Program-made: the position numbers and the translations under genes | The notes under the pieces: generated by a model | Seen by the model: the letters and a program-made list of their open reading frames with translations, nothing else | Told to the model about the DNA's origin: nothing | The model's database searches: none | Shown: positions 25,444 to 34,641 of the stretch, in pieces | Position numbering within the stretch: position 1 is the first letter of the stretch | Layout of the letters: the number at the start of each line of letters is the position of its first letter | Source: Cetobacterium_A somerae | GTDB lineage: Bacteria; Fusobacteriota; Fusobacteriia; Fusobacteriales; Fusobacteriaceae | NCBI RefSeq assembly: GCF_044784365.2 | Contig: NZ_CP173065.2 | Strand: one strand, 5' to 3' | DNA: 64,000 nt

Positions 25444-26976
25444 ATGGAAGCTGAATTAAAAAAGAACGAACTTAATAACAAGAGTTTTATTGACAAATTC
25501 TTGAACATAATTGAAAAGGGAGGAAATGCCCTACCACATCCAGCTACACTTTTTGCAATATTAGCTGTAGTAGTTATTATTATATCTGGAATAGGTGGAG
25601 CTTTAGGTTGGTCTGTTGATTTTGTTGGAATCAATAGTAAAACAATGAAGACAGAGGAGATGGTTATATCAACAAAATCTCTAATGACTAAAGAGGGAGT
25701 AAATTATATATTTACATCTATGGTTAAAAACTTTACTGGATTTGCACCTTTAGGGACAGTACTTGTAGCAATAATTGGAATAGGTATTGCTGAAAGATCT
25801 GGATTAATGGCAGCAATATTAAAAAAAGTTGCATTATCTACACCTAAAAAATTAGTAACTGTTATGGTTATTTTCTTAGGAATTATGTCAAACGTAGCAT
25901 CAGATGCAGGATACGTTGTATTACCACCATTGGCAGCATTAATCTTCTTGTCATTTGGAAGACATCCAATTGCTGGATTAGCGGCAGCATTTGCTGGAGT
26001 TTCTGGAGGATTCTCAGCTAACTTGTTAATTGGAACAATTGATCCACTTTTAGGAGGTATATCAACGGAAGCTGCAAAAATACTTGATCCAACTTATGAG
26101 GTTTTACCAACAGCAAACTGGTACTTTATGATGGCATCAACATTTGTAATTGCTTTCTTAGGAACTTTAATTAATGATAAAATAGTAGAACCAAGATTAG
26201 GGAAATATACAGGAGATGAAGCTATTGATTTCCAAGAAGTTACTGTTGAAGAGAAAAAAGCTTTAAGATCAGCTGGAATGGCTACAGTAGTTATGTTAGT
26301 TTTATTAGTACCAATTTATTTTGCATTAGGTAAAAACTTCTTAGGAAGTGGATTGGTACCAATAATCGTAATTTTCTTCGCACTTCCAGGATTAGCTTAT
26401 GGTAAATCTATTGGAACAATAAAAAATGATTCAGATGTAATGGGTATGCTTACTAAATCAATGCAAGGAATGGCTGGATATATAGTTTTAGTATTCTTCG
26501 CAGCGCAATTTATAGCATATTTTGGATATACAAACTTAGGGACAATTTTAGCTGTAAAAGGAGCAGACTTCTTAGAAACAGCTGGAATTGGTGGGATTCC
26601 ATTAGTAATCGGATTTATATTAATCGTAGGATTCTTAAATCTATTTATGGGATCAGCTTCAGCTAAGTGGGCTATATTAGCACCAGTATTTATTCCGATG
26701 TTAATGAGAATAGGATACTCACCAGAGTTTACTCAGTTAGCTTATAGAATAGGAGATTCAAGTACAAATATAATTTCTCCTTTAATGTCATATTTTGCAA
26801 TGATAATTGTATTTATGCAAAAATATGATAAGAAAGCTTCTTTAGGAACATTGATATCAGTAATGCTTCCTTACTCAATAACATTCTTAATTGGATGGTC
26901 AATTTTCTTAGCAGCTTGGATGTTAAGTGGATTCCCAATTGGACCAGAGGTACAAATACTACTAAAAGGAATGTAA
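25444..26976 (+). CDS. AbgT family transporter
   Basis: This 510-residue polytopic membrane protein belongs to the AbgT family, known for p-aminobenzoyl-glutamate import and drug efflux. NALPHPATLFAILA, the internal GFSANLLIGTIDPLLGGIS, GSASAKWAILAPVFIPM and YRIGDSSTNIISPLMSYF are family motifs. The start was placed at 25444 because GGAGGGG ends 3 bases upstream; an in-frame ATG at 25432 overlaps that site. It is a single-gene unit with its own terminator. The substrate is not known. Confidence 0.9.
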   Translation: MEAELKKNELNNKSFIDKFLNIIEKGGNALPHPATLFAILAVVVIIISGIGGALGWSVDFVGINSKTMKTEEMVISTKSLMTKEGVNYIFTSMVKNFTGFAPLGTVLVAIIGIGIAERSGLMAAILKKVALSTPKKLVTVMVIFLGIMSNVASDAGYVVLPPLAALIFLSFGRHPIAGLAAAFAGVSGGFSANLLIGTIDPLLGGISTEAAKILDPTYEVLPTANWYFMMASTFVIAFLGTLINDKIVEPRLGKYTGDEAIDFQEVTVEEKKALRSAGMATVVMLVLLVPIYFALGKNFLGSGLVPIIVIFFALPGLAYGKSIGTIKNDSDVMGMLTKSMQGMAGYIVLVFFAAQFIAYFGYTNLGTILAVKGADFLETAGIGGIPLVIGFILIVGFLNLFMGSASAKWAILAPVFIPMLMRIGYSPEFTQLAYRIGDSSTNIISPLMSYFAMIIVFMQKYDKKASLGTLISVMLPYSITFLIGWSIFLAAWMLSGFPIGPEVQILLKGM

Positions 26977-26982
26977 TATCTT

Positions 26983-27014
26983 AAGGCTTGATTAATTTCA
27001 AGCCTTTTATTATT
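26983..27014 (+). terminator. Terminator after the AbgT gene
   Basis: AAGGCTTGA (26983-26991) pairs with TCAAGCCTT (26998-27006), followed by a T-rich stretch. Confidence 0.85.
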
Positions 27015-27028
27015 TATAGAGGTGAAAA

Positions 27029-27733
27029 ATGAAAAAAAATATAATTTTAATACATGGAGCGGGTGTTGGGGGATGGGTTTTTAGAGATATAGAAAAGATA
27101 TTAAAACTTTATGGTAATAATGTATATTGTCCAAGTCTATCAGGAATAGGAGATAGAAAAAAAATTCTAGAAAATAAAATTAATTTGACTACTTATGCAA
27201 AAGAGGTAGAACATCTAATATTAGAAAATAATTTAGATAATATATACTTAATTGGACACTCTTTTGGAGGCGCAGTAGTATCAGCTGTAGTAGAATTAGT
27301 TCCTGAAAGAATAAAATATCAAATATATATTGATAGTTTTTTTCTAGAAGATAACGAAAGTATTTTAACTTTATTTGGAGAAAAAAGAGAAGGTGAGTTA
27401 TATGAAATATGTAAAAATGAAGGAGAGGATAAATACTTACCTAAAAGATTATTTGGAAAGGAGCATCCGCTAATAAAAGATATGCCTTTTAATCCATATA
27501 AGGAAAAAGTTAAATTTAAAGGAAATGGAAAAAAAATTCCAGGAGCTTATATAGATTGTTTAGATAGTACTGGATTTGAGCATTTAGAAAAACCTAAAAA
27601 AATTATGAAGAAAAGAGTAGAAAAAAGAAAGTGGAAGTATATAACGTTAGACTCTGATCATGTTCCAATGACAAAATCACCAGCTAGGGAAAAATTAATT
27701 GAAATATTACTTGAATTAATAAAAGACAACTAA
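27029..27733 (+). CDS. Alpha/beta hydrolase
   Basis: This is a 234-residue alpha/beta-hydrolase fold protein. The oxyanion-hole motif LIHGAGVGGW, the nucleophile elbow GHSFGG and the late histidine in DSDHVPMTKSP give a plausible Ser-Asp-His triad. It resembles the EstC/HNL-like group of small esterases. The natural substrate cannot be told. GAGGTG precedes the ATG. Confidence 0.82.
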   Translation: MKKNIILIHGAGVGGWVFRDIEKILKLYGNNVYCPSLSGIGDRKKILENKINLTTYAKEVEHLILENNLDNIYLIGHSFGGAVVSAVVELVPERIKYQIYIDSFFLEDNESILTLFGEKREGELYEICKNEGEDKYLPKRLFGKEHPLIKDMPFNPYKEKVKFKGNGKKIPGAYIDCLDSTGFEHLEKPKKIMKKRVEKRKWKYITLDSDHVPMTKSPAREKLIEILLELIKDN

Positions 27734-27748
27734 AAATAGCTGTCTTTT
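27721..27748. terminator. Bidirectional terminator between convergent genes
   Basis: AAAAGACA (27721-27728) pairs with TGTCTTTT (27741-27748), with an inner CT-AG pair. It lies between the hydrolase and the convergent permease and could serve both strands. Confidence 0.6.
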
Positions 27749-27752
27749 ACTT

Positions 27753-29045
27753 TTATACAATTAGACTTAGAACTGATAAAGCTCCTATAAAGATAAGAGT
27801 AGGATTTAATTTTTTAAAATCTCCAGTTCCAGCATGGATAATTATATAAGATATGAAACCAAATGCTAGTCCAGTGCTGATACTATAAGTTAATGGCATC
27901 ATTAATATTGTAACAAAAGATGGAAAAAGAGTTTTATAATCTTTCCAATCTAGTTCATAAATATTTTTAAACATATAAACTCCAACGATAATAAGAGCTG
28001 GTGATGTTGCAAATGATGGAACAATAGAAACTAAAGGGGTAAAGAATAATGCAACTATAAAGAAAAGAGAAGTTACAACTGAAGCTAATCCAGTTCTAGC
28101 ACCAGCAGCAATTCCAGCAGCTGTTTCTGAAAGAGTAGTAACAGTACTTGTTCCTAGAACTGCACCGATTATAGTAGAAGTAACATCTGCGTATAGCATT
28201 TTTCCAAGATCTTTAACTTTTCCATTTTTATCTGCTAGTCCAATCTCCTTAGAGCATGCAATTAAAGTTCCAAGTGAATCAAAAAGATCAACAAACATAA
28301 AAGAAAAAGCTGGGCCTAATAAAGATAATTTAAGAGCACCCATAATATCTAATTTAAAAGCTATTGGTGCAATACTAGGTGGCATAGATACAATAGAGTT
28401 AGGCATTATAGTATCACCAGTGAATAGACCTATAACAGTAGATGAAATTATACCTATTAATATTCCACCTTTAACTTTTTTTATTTCTAATATAATTGCA
28501 ATAAAAAGACCAATAACTCCAATTAAAATTTGTGAGTTAAATCTTGCTAAACCAATAATTGTTGCTGGATTAGAAGAAACAATTCCTAAAGTTTTTAGAC
28601 CAATAAAAGCGATAAAAAGACCAATTCCTCCAGTCACAGATATTTTTAAGCAAAGTGGAATAGCATTTGCAATTTTTTCTCTAATTCCTCCAATTGATAA
28701 AAAGAAGAAAAATACACCAGAAAGAAAAACAATACCTAAAGCTGTTTCCCAAGGAATACCTCTTCCAATAACAAGAGAATAAGTAAAAAATGCATTTAAA
28801 CCCATACCTGGTGCTAAAGCAAAAGGTGCATTAGCTAAAAGGGCAGATATAAGAGTTCCAATTGCTGCTGAAATAATGGTAACAGTAATAAGGGCTCCTT
28901 TATCCATTCCAGATTCACTAAGAATAGCAGGATTGATAAAAATAATATAAGCCATAGTTAGAAAAGTAGTAGTTCCTCCAATAATCTCATGTTTGATGCT
29001 ACTATGCCTTTCTTGGATTTTAAAAAAATTGTTTAAAAAATTCAT
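27753..29045 (-). CDS. Guanine/hypoxanthine permease, AzgA-type NCS2
   Basis: This 430-residue purine permease has 12 or more membrane spans. The start region IIGGTTTFLTMAYIIFINPAIL and APGMGLNAFFTYSLVIGRG are signatures of the AzgA/PbuG branch of NCS2 transporters. The start is 29045, with AAAGGAG 6 bases upstream on the minus strand; an upstream extension is not conserved. No purine riboswitch was found in the upstream gap. Confidence 0.92.
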   Translation of the reverse strand: MNFLNNFFKIQERHSSIKHEIIGGTTTFLTMAYIIFINPAILSESGMDKGALITVTIISAAIGTLISALLANAPFALAPGMGLNAFFTYSLVIGRGIPWETALGIVFLSGVFFFFLSIGGIREKIANAIPLCLKISVTGGIGLFIAFIGLKTLGIVSSNPATIIGLARFNSQILIGVIGLFIAIILEIKKVKGGILIGIISSTVIGLFTGDTIMPNSIVSMPPSIAPIAFKLDIMGALKLSLLGPAFSFMFVDLFDSLGTLIACSKEIGLADKNGKVKDLGKMLYADVTSTIIGAVLGTSTVTTLSETAAGIAAGARTGLASVVTSLFFIVALFFTPLVSIVPSFATSPALIIVGVYMFKNIYELDWKDYKTLFPSFVTILMMPLTYSISTGLAFGFISYIIIHAGTGDFKKLNPTLIFIGALSVLSLIV

Positions 29046-29114
29046 ACAAAACTCCTTTATTTTTCTGTATATTATACATAAAAAATACATTAAAATGAAG
29101 AAAAAAATAAATTC

Positions 29115-29213
29115 TTGACAAAATCTTACAAATACTATACTATTAAAGTATAGAAATTAACTAAAACCAAATATAATTGAATAAAAAAATAGGAGCTTAG
29201 CTCCTATTTTTTT
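29115..29213 (+). ncRNA. Candidate short transcript with promoter and terminator
   Basis: A consensus TTGACA (29115-29120) and TACTAT (29138-29143), spaced by 17 bases, point to the plus strand. A strong terminator hairpin (29183-29213) lies about 65 bases downstream, and no open reading frame is between them. The terminator is also used by the minus-strand gene that ends here, so the small RNA is only a possibility. Confidence 0.3.
29183..29213. terminator. Terminator of the SEC-C gene, bidirectional
   Basis: AAAAAAATAGGAGC (29183-29196) pairs with GCTCCTATTTTTTT (29200-29213), giving T-runs on both strands. It directly follows the stop of the minus-strand gene. Confidence 0.85.
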
Positions 29214-30292
29214 TATTTTCCACAACATTTTTTATATTTTTTTCCTGATCCACATGGACAGTTTTCATTTCTACCAACTTTATTAACTACTCTTGGTGGT
29301 TGATTTTCACCAAAAACTTCAACATATGAATGTCCTTTTAGAGTCCAAAGAGGTAAAGACTTAGAAATTTTAGTTACAAGAGCTGTAAATATAGATTCAG
29401 AATTAGAATTATCAAATTTAATTCTAGTTTTACTATCAGAAACAATCTCTTCTATAGGTAGATTATTTTTTAATCTATCAATTATTGTTGTAATTTCAAA
29501 TCCAATTTGAGCTCCTTGCATTTTGTGAGACATTAGAAGGGCAATTAAATCAGCAACTTCTTGAGTTTTTTCAATGAAGAAGTAATTCCAATAGTTTTTG
29601 TACTCATCATTTGTTAATATTTTGTACTCTAAACCATCATATTTAATTGTTTCATGTAAAATATCAACAGGTTCAGAAACAGAATCAGCTACTAAATAGA
29701 TAGTTTTGCTTCCAGAATCTTCTAATTTTGATATAAATACATTTAAAATCCATCTACAATCAATAAAAGCATGAATTTTCTCTAAAGTAATATCTTTAAA
29801 TGTAGGAAGTAAAAGTTCTAATAATTTATGCTCATCAATAACACCATAGAATCTAATCATTCCTAAAATTAGCATCTCAAGTTCCTGATAAGAGTCAATT
29901 AAAACTTTATTCTCTTCTTTTTGAGAAATAGAATTTATAGTTTCAATAAACCATGTTGAGATAAGGTAGTGGTTATTGTCTTTTTCTTTTATAACATTTT
30001 TAGATATAAATCCAAAACTTTGTAACGGTAATAAAAATTCCTCATATTCAAAGAAATCTTGTTCGCTAACTTGGTTTTTCTCAACATTAAATTGAGAAAG
30101 TAAAGATATAGTATCCTTAGAAAAAATTTCTAAAAAAGCTGAAGTATTATTTTCATAAGCTTCTGTAACCTTTTCTATAATTTTTCCTTTAACAGTACTT
30201 TTAGCAATTTTTATATTAAATTTAGCTAAGATTTTAAAAAGATCATCTTTAAGTAAACTATTTAAAGATTCAATTAAAAATTTGTCTTCCAC
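29213..30292 (-). CDS. SEC-C motif protein, function unknown
   Basis: This 359-residue protein ends in a SEC-C zinc-binding motif, RNENCPCGSGKKYKKCCGK, as in the SecA tail, which binds SecB or ribosomes. The rest has no recognised domain but is mostly helical and acidic. The start was set at the GTG at 30292, because the sequence TTGGAGG just upstream is its ribosome-binding site rather than a start. It may be a ribosome- or Sec-associated protein; this is inference from the tail alone. Confidence 0.75.
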   Translation of the reverse strand: MEDKFLIESLNSLLKDDLFKILAKFNIKIAKSTVKGKIIEKVTEAYENNTSAFLEIFSKDTISLLSQFNVEKNQVSEQDFFEYEEFLLPLQSFGFISKNVIKEKDNNHYLISTWFIETINSISQKEENKVLIDSYQELEMLILGMIRFYGVIDEHKLLELLLPTFKDITLEKIHAFIDCRWILNVFISKLEDSGSKTIYLVADSVSEPVDILHETIKYDGLEYKILTNDEYKNYWNYFFIEKTQEVADLIALLMSHKMQGAQIGFEITTIIDRLKNNLPIEEIVSDSKTRIKFDNSNSESIFTALVTKISKSLPLWTLKGHSYVEVFGENQPPRVVNKVGRNENCPCGSGKKYKKCCGK

Positions 30293-30366
30293 AGTGACCT
30301 CCAAACATTTTTATTACTATTATATCATAAAAATATGAAAATACAAAAATGTATAGAAATCTATAT

Positions 30367-31089
30367 TTAGAAGTTATTTTTATGAGGAATGATTTTAATT
30401 TTTTTATGTTTAAAGAAAATTTCGCCATTGATAAAAGAAAATTGTAGAGGATAGACTTCAACCCCTTCTTCAATTGCTTTATAAAATGTTTTGTAAAAAA
30501 TTGGATCAGTTTCATAATTAGGAACAAAAAAATCAGAATCTCTCAAAATAATAAGTATAACAGCAGCACGATGACCAGATTTTTTAATTTCAATTAGCTC
30601 ATTTAAGTGTTTAGTTGCTCTTACACTTGGAGCATCTGGGAAAGTAGCGATTTTATTTTTAGAAAGAGATACTCCTTTAGTTTCGATATATATCTTTTCT
30701 CCATTTTTTTCAATTAAATAGTCTAATCTGCTATTACCAAATTTAACTTCAGGTTTTATAAAATCTATTTTTCCAAAGATAGAAATATCCTCATTTTTAA
30801 AATAATTGTCGGTGATATATCTATGAATAGATGAATTAATTAAAATTTCTTCATTATCATCTGCACAAGCGGCAATAACGTCCCATAAAGTTTTTCGATT
30901 CTCGATATTTTTTGCTTTTCTTAAAAAAACTTGATTTCCAGGAAAAAGAAGTTCTTTAATTCTTCCTGAATCATGAACATGAGCAGTAATTATCTCATTA
31001 TTATTAAGCTCTAGTGATGCTGTAAATCGATTAGGTCTATCTATAAATTTTCCAATTTCATCAATATTAACTTTGTAAATAAGTTTCAT
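30367..31089 (-). CDS. sfsA: SfsA family protein
   Basis: SfsA, 240 residues, is a conserved family with an OB-fold and a nuclease-like domain, first described as a sugar fermentation stimulator in E. coli. FIDRPNRFTASLELN, HVHDSGRIKELLFPG and IETKGVSL...FPDAPSVRATKHLNEL are signatures. The start is 31089, with AAGGGGG upstream on the minus strand; an in-frame upstream extension overlaps that site. The molecular role is unsettled. Confidence 0.9.
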   Translation of the reverse strand: MKLIYKVNIDEIGKFIDRPNRFTASLELNNNEIITAHVHDSGRIKELLFPGNQVFLRKAKNIENRKTLWDVIAACADDNEEILINSSIHRYITDNYFKNEDISIFGKIDFIKPEVKFGNSRLDYLIEKNGEKIYIETKGVSLSKNKIATFPDAPSVRATKHLNELIEIKKSGHRAAVILIILRDSDFFVPNYETDPIFYKTFYKAIEEGVEVYPLQFSFINGEIFFKHKKIKIIPHKNNF

Positions 31090-31119
31090 TAAGCCCCCTT
31101 TAATATAAATATATAATAA

Positions 31120-31146
31120 AAAAGAGATCAATTTCTTGATCTCTTA
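31120..31146 (-). terminator. Terminator after the ferredoxin gene
   Basis: On the minus strand AAGAGATCAA pairs with TTGATCTCTT (plus 31136-31145 with 31122-31131) around a GAAA loop, followed by a T-run. Confidence 0.85.
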
Positions 31147-31156
31147 TTGTAAGTTA

Positions 31157-31336
31157 TTACTCAGCTGGAGCGATACACTCAACAGGACAAGCACCTGCAC
31201 AAGCACCACAATCAATACATTGATCCTCGTCGATTCTTCTTTTTCCTCCATCAACCTCTGAAATGCAGCTAACAGGACAGATTGCCTCGCAAGTTCCGCA
31301 TCCGATACAGATATCTTCGTTAATTCTATGAGCCAT
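31157..31336 (-). CDS. 2[4Fe-4S] ferredoxin
   Basis: This 59-residue clostridial-type ferredoxin was found by translating the minus strand. Two cluster motifs are complete: C10-C13-C16 with C20-P, and C40-C43-C46 with C50-P. C24 and C54 are additional cysteines outside the eight ligands. Such proteins carry low-potential electrons in anaerobic metabolism. TAGGAGG precedes the ATG. It is a single-gene unit with a strong promoter and terminator, consistent with high expression. Confidence 0.95.
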   Translation of the reverse strand: MAHRINEDICIGCGTCEAICPVSCISEVDGGKRRIDEDQCIDCGACAGACPVECIAPAE

Positions 31337-31399
31337 GATAACCTCCTAAAATAATTTTAATTAAGTATAAATATACAACTTTAATGTATACTCGACAGA

Positions 31400-31428
31400 A
31401 GTATACCATTTTAATATTAAAAAGGCAA
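31400..31428 (-). promoter_or_regulatory. Promoter of the ferredoxin gene with inverted repeat
   Basis: On the minus strand TTGCCT (plus 31423-31428) and TATACT (plus 31400-31405) are 17 bases apart. The -10 box forms one arm of an inverted repeat, TATACT (31387-31392) and AGTATA (31400-31405), which could be an operator. Confidence 0.65.
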
Positions 31429-31527
31429 CTCTTTTCTAAAAGTATTATTAAAAAGAAAATAATAAATTCCTTTTTTTTTCTAGAAAATTGATATATAATG
31501 AAAAAAAATATTTTAAGGAGATTAGCT

Positions 31528-32073
31528 ATGAAAATTTTTGTAATGTCAGATATTCATGGATCAAGTTATTTCTTAAAAAAAGCGTTAGAAGCTTATAAAA
31601 AAGAAGAAGCTAAATATATATTAATATTAGGTGATGAATTATATCACGGACCAAGAAATCCATTGCCATTGGAATATAATCCAAAAGAAGTTGCAGATAT
31701 ACTAAATAATTATAAGGATAAAATAATTGCAGTTAGAGGAAATTGTGATAGCGAAGTAGATCAAATGATGTTACAATATCCAATTTTAGGAGATTATTCT
31801 ACGATTTTTTTTAAAGAGAAGAGAATTTTTGTAACACATGGTCATGTATATAGTGAAGAAAATTTGCCTAATATTTGTGAAGGAGATATATTTATGTATG
31901 GACATACTCATCTACCAGTAGCATATGAAAAAGATGGTATATATAGATTAAATCCAGGTTCTATATCTTTACCAAAAGGTGGAAATGTAAATAGTTATGG
32001 AATTTTAGAGGATAACTACTTTTGTATAAAAAGTTTAGATGGTGATATTATAAAAGAGATTGAAATAAAGTAA
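31528..32073 (+). CDS. yfcE: YfcE-type metallophosphodiesterase
   Basis: This 181-residue calcineurin-like phosphoesterase has all metal motifs: MSDIHG, GDELYHGPRN, GNCDSEVD, THGH and YGHTHLP. The YfcE/MJ0936 group hydrolyses phosphodiesters in vitro. The start is 31528, with AAGGAG 7 bases upstream; the earlier in-frame ATG at 31498 lies ahead of this site. Confidence 0.9.
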   Translation: MKIFVMSDIHGSSYFLKKALEAYKKEEAKYILILGDELYHGPRNPLPLEYNPKEVADILNNYKDKIIAVRGNCDSEVDQMMLQYPILGDYSTIFFKEKRIFVTHGHVYSEENLPNICEGDIFMYGHTHLPVAYEKDGIYRLNPGSISLPKGGNVNSYGILEDNYFCIKSLDGDIIKEIEIK

Positions 32074-32104
32074 AAAGGAATGCATTGAAGCATTCCTTTT
32101 CTAT
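32073..32104. terminator. Bidirectional terminator between yfcE and lon
   Basis: AAAAGGAATGC pairs with GCATTCCTTTT around ATTGAA (about 32074-32100), with T-runs on either strand. It separates convergent genes. Confidence 0.85.
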
Positions 32105-34482
32105 TTTTTTATAGTGTAATTAATAACATCAGTGAAATAATCAACATAATTAACTGTAATACCAGTTTTTAAAAAATCTGGAAGTCTATCAAAATCTTTT
32201 TTATTATCTTTAGGAAGAAGTAGTTCAAAGATACCAACCCTTCTAGCAGCGATAGTTTTTTCTCGAACTCCTCCAATAGGTAAAACTTTACCAGTTAAAG
32301 TTAATTCTCCAGTCATGGCAATACCTTTTCTAATAGGAGTATTAGTAGCTAAAGAGTAAAGAGCTAAAGCCATTGTGATACCAGCAGATGGGCCATCTTT
32401 AGGAGTAGCACCTTCAGGTACATGTAGATGAACTCTATTTTTATCAAAAAATTCTTTTGCTTCAGCAGGAAGAGTGTTATCCTTAGCGAGTAATGATCTA
32501 ATATATGAATATGCAATCTCTGCTGATTCTTTCATAACATCTCCCAATTGCCCTGTTAGCTTTAATCCACTCTCTTTATTACTGATACTAGCTGCTTCAA
32601 TATATAGTGTTGCACCACCCATAGAAGTCCATGCCAATCCAAGAGTAACTCCTGGAATTTCATTTTGGTAAAGTTCTTCTGTAGTAAAAATTGGAACTCC
32701 TAAATAAGATTCGACATTATTTTCGTTTATTCTAACTTTTTCCTTATTACCTTCAGCAATTTTCAGATTTACTTTTCTCATAATTTTTCGAATACATTTA
32801 TCCAAAGTTCTAACTCCAGCTTCTCTAGCATATTTATCTATTATAAATTTTAGAGCATTTTTACTTATCGTAATCTCTTTATTATCCAAAGCGTGAGCTT
32901 TAAGTTGTTGAGGAATTAAGTATTTTTGAGCTATTTGTAATTTTTCTTCAAGTATATAGCCTGATAAATGAATGATTTCCATTCTATCAAGTAATGGTCT
33001 TGGAATTGTATCTAGTTGATTTGCAGTTGTAACAAAAAGAATTTTTGATAAATCATATCTTATATCTAAGTAGTGATCTAAAAAATCCTTATTTTGTTCT
33101 GGATCTAAAACTTCTAATAAAGCAGAAGCGGGATCTCCTCTAAAACTATTTCCAATTTTATCTATTTCATCAATCATAATAACAGGATTTGATGTTTGTA
33201 CAAGCTTTAAAGCTTGAATAATTTTTCCAGGCATAGCTCCAATGTATGTTCTTCTATGCCCTTTGATTTCAGCTTCATCAACCATACCACCAACAGAGAA
33301 ACGATAAAATTTTCTATTTAATGATTCTGCTATTGATTTACCAATTGATGTTTTTCCAACTCCTGGAGGTCCGACTAAACAAAGAATGGATCCATTAACA
33401 TTTCCAGTTTTTATAACTGTACTTACAAATTCTAAAATACTATTTTTTATATCTTCAAGACCATAGTGATCCCGATCTAAAATTGTTTTAGCCTTCTTTA
33501 TATCCAATCTATCTTTTGAAAAAACGCCCCATGGAAGTTCAACAATAGACTCAATATATGTTCGAGCTACATGATATTCAGGAGAACCTTGATCAAGTAG
33601 AGAAAGTTTTTCAAGTTGTTCATCAACTATCTTTTCAGCTTCTGGAGATAGATGAATATGATTTATTTTATCTACAATTTTATCAATAACTGCTGATTTT
33701 TCATCTTTTTCTAATCCAAGTTCCTGTTTTATTAATTTTAGCTGTTCTCTTAAAAAATATTCTTTTTGTTGCTTACTAACTTTATCTTCGATTTGTTTAG
33801 AAATTTTAGCTTGAAGTTGGGAGATTTCTAATTCTTTTTTCAGCATCGTTAAAAGTCTTTGTGAACGATTAACTATACTAAACTCTTCTAAAAGTTCTTG
33901 GAGATCCTTTGCTTCAGCTTTTAGCATTGAAGAAACAAAATCTATAAAAATACTAGGATGGTCATATGATGCTTGGGAAACTAAGAGTTTTAACTCCTCT
34001 TTTAGTATAGGATTAACTTCAAAAATTTCCTTTAAAGATGTCATAATGGCAAGCATATAAGCTTTAAGTTCAACGGATGAATCAGTTGTTTCTCTATTAT
34101 ATTTTACTTTCCAACACAATCTAGAATTTCCAGGGACAACTTTTTTCTTTTTAAATCTTTCTACACCAAAAACAATAGCTTGAACAGAATCTTGGGAGAT
34201 AGATGTAACTTTATTAATTTTAACAACAGTTCCAACATCATATAAAGTTGAGTTGAAGTAATCATTATCATCAATATCTTTCACAAAAACTAAACCGATG
34301 AAACCGTTATAGTGTTCCTCTGCATCTTTTATTGCTTGTAAAAAATCCTCTCCTGTGAAAGCGATTGGAGTTAGAATATTTGGGAAAATAGGTCTTATTA
34401 CAAGAGGTAAAATTGGAATATCTTCTGGTAACAAATCCCTTATATTAACAAGATCAGTAGAATTATTATTTGTACTAGTCAT
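32101..34482 (-). CDS. lon: ATP-dependent protease Lon
   Basis: Lon, 793 residues, is the AAA+ serine protease that degrades misfolded and regulatory proteins. It has an N-terminal LON domain, a coiled-coil part, Walker A GPPGVGKTS, Walker B VIMIDEIDKIG, and a protease domain with catalytic S699 (DGPSAG) and K742 (GGVREKTIAA). The S-K spacing of 43 equals that in E. coli Lon. AGGAGGAGG precedes the ATG. It is divergent from the polyphosphate operon. Confidence 0.97.
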   Translation of the reverse strand: MTSTNNNSTDLVNIRDLLPEDIPILPLVIRPIFPNILTPIAFTGEDFLQAIKDAEEHYNGFIGLVFVKDIDDNDYFNSTLYDVGTVVKINKVTSISQDSVQAIVFGVERFKKKKVVPGNSRLCWKVKYNRETTDSSVELKAYMLAIMTSLKEIFEVNPILKEELKLLVSQASYDHPSIFIDFVSSMLKAEAKDLQELLEEFSIVNRSQRLLTMLKKELEISQLQAKISKQIEDKVSKQQKEYFLREQLKLIKQELGLEKDEKSAVIDKIVDKINHIHLSPEAEKIVDEQLEKLSLLDQGSPEYHVARTYIESIVELPWGVFSKDRLDIKKAKTILDRDHYGLEDIKNSILEFVSTVIKTGNVNGSILCLVGPPGVGKTSIGKSIAESLNRKFYRFSVGGMVDEAEIKGHRRTYIGAMPGKIIQALKLVQTSNPVIMIDEIDKIGNSFRGDPASALLEVLDPEQNKDFLDHYLDIRYDLSKILFVTTANQLDTIPRPLLDRMEIIHLSGYILEEKLQIAQKYLIPQQLKAHALDNKEITISKNALKFIIDKYAREAGVRTLDKCIRKIMRKVNLKIAEGNKEKVRINENNVESYLGVPIFTTEELYQNEIPGVTLGLAWTSMGGATLYIEAASISNKESGLKLTGQLGDVMKESAEIAYSYIRSLLAKDNTLPAEAKEFFDKNRVHLHVPEGATPKDGPSAGITMALALYSLATNTPIRKGIAMTGELTLTGKVLPIGGVREKTIAARRVGIFELLLPKDNKKDFDRLPDFLKTGITVNYVDYFTDVINYTIKK

Positions 34483-34641
34483 AGCCTCCTCCTTTTGTTT
34501 CCGTTATTATAATTAGAGTACATATAAATGCCTATATTTCCTTTTATAAATTAAAAATAAAAGTTGAAATTTATTTTGAAAAGGAAGAGAGATAAAAAAG
34601 CAGTAAATCCTTAAAAATACAAAAGTTTTGGAGGAGTTAAA

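Noticed and set aside
29046..29182. A purine riboswitch ahead of the AzgA-type permease
   Set aside because: No aptamer-like three-way junction or conserved loop sequences could be found in the gap.
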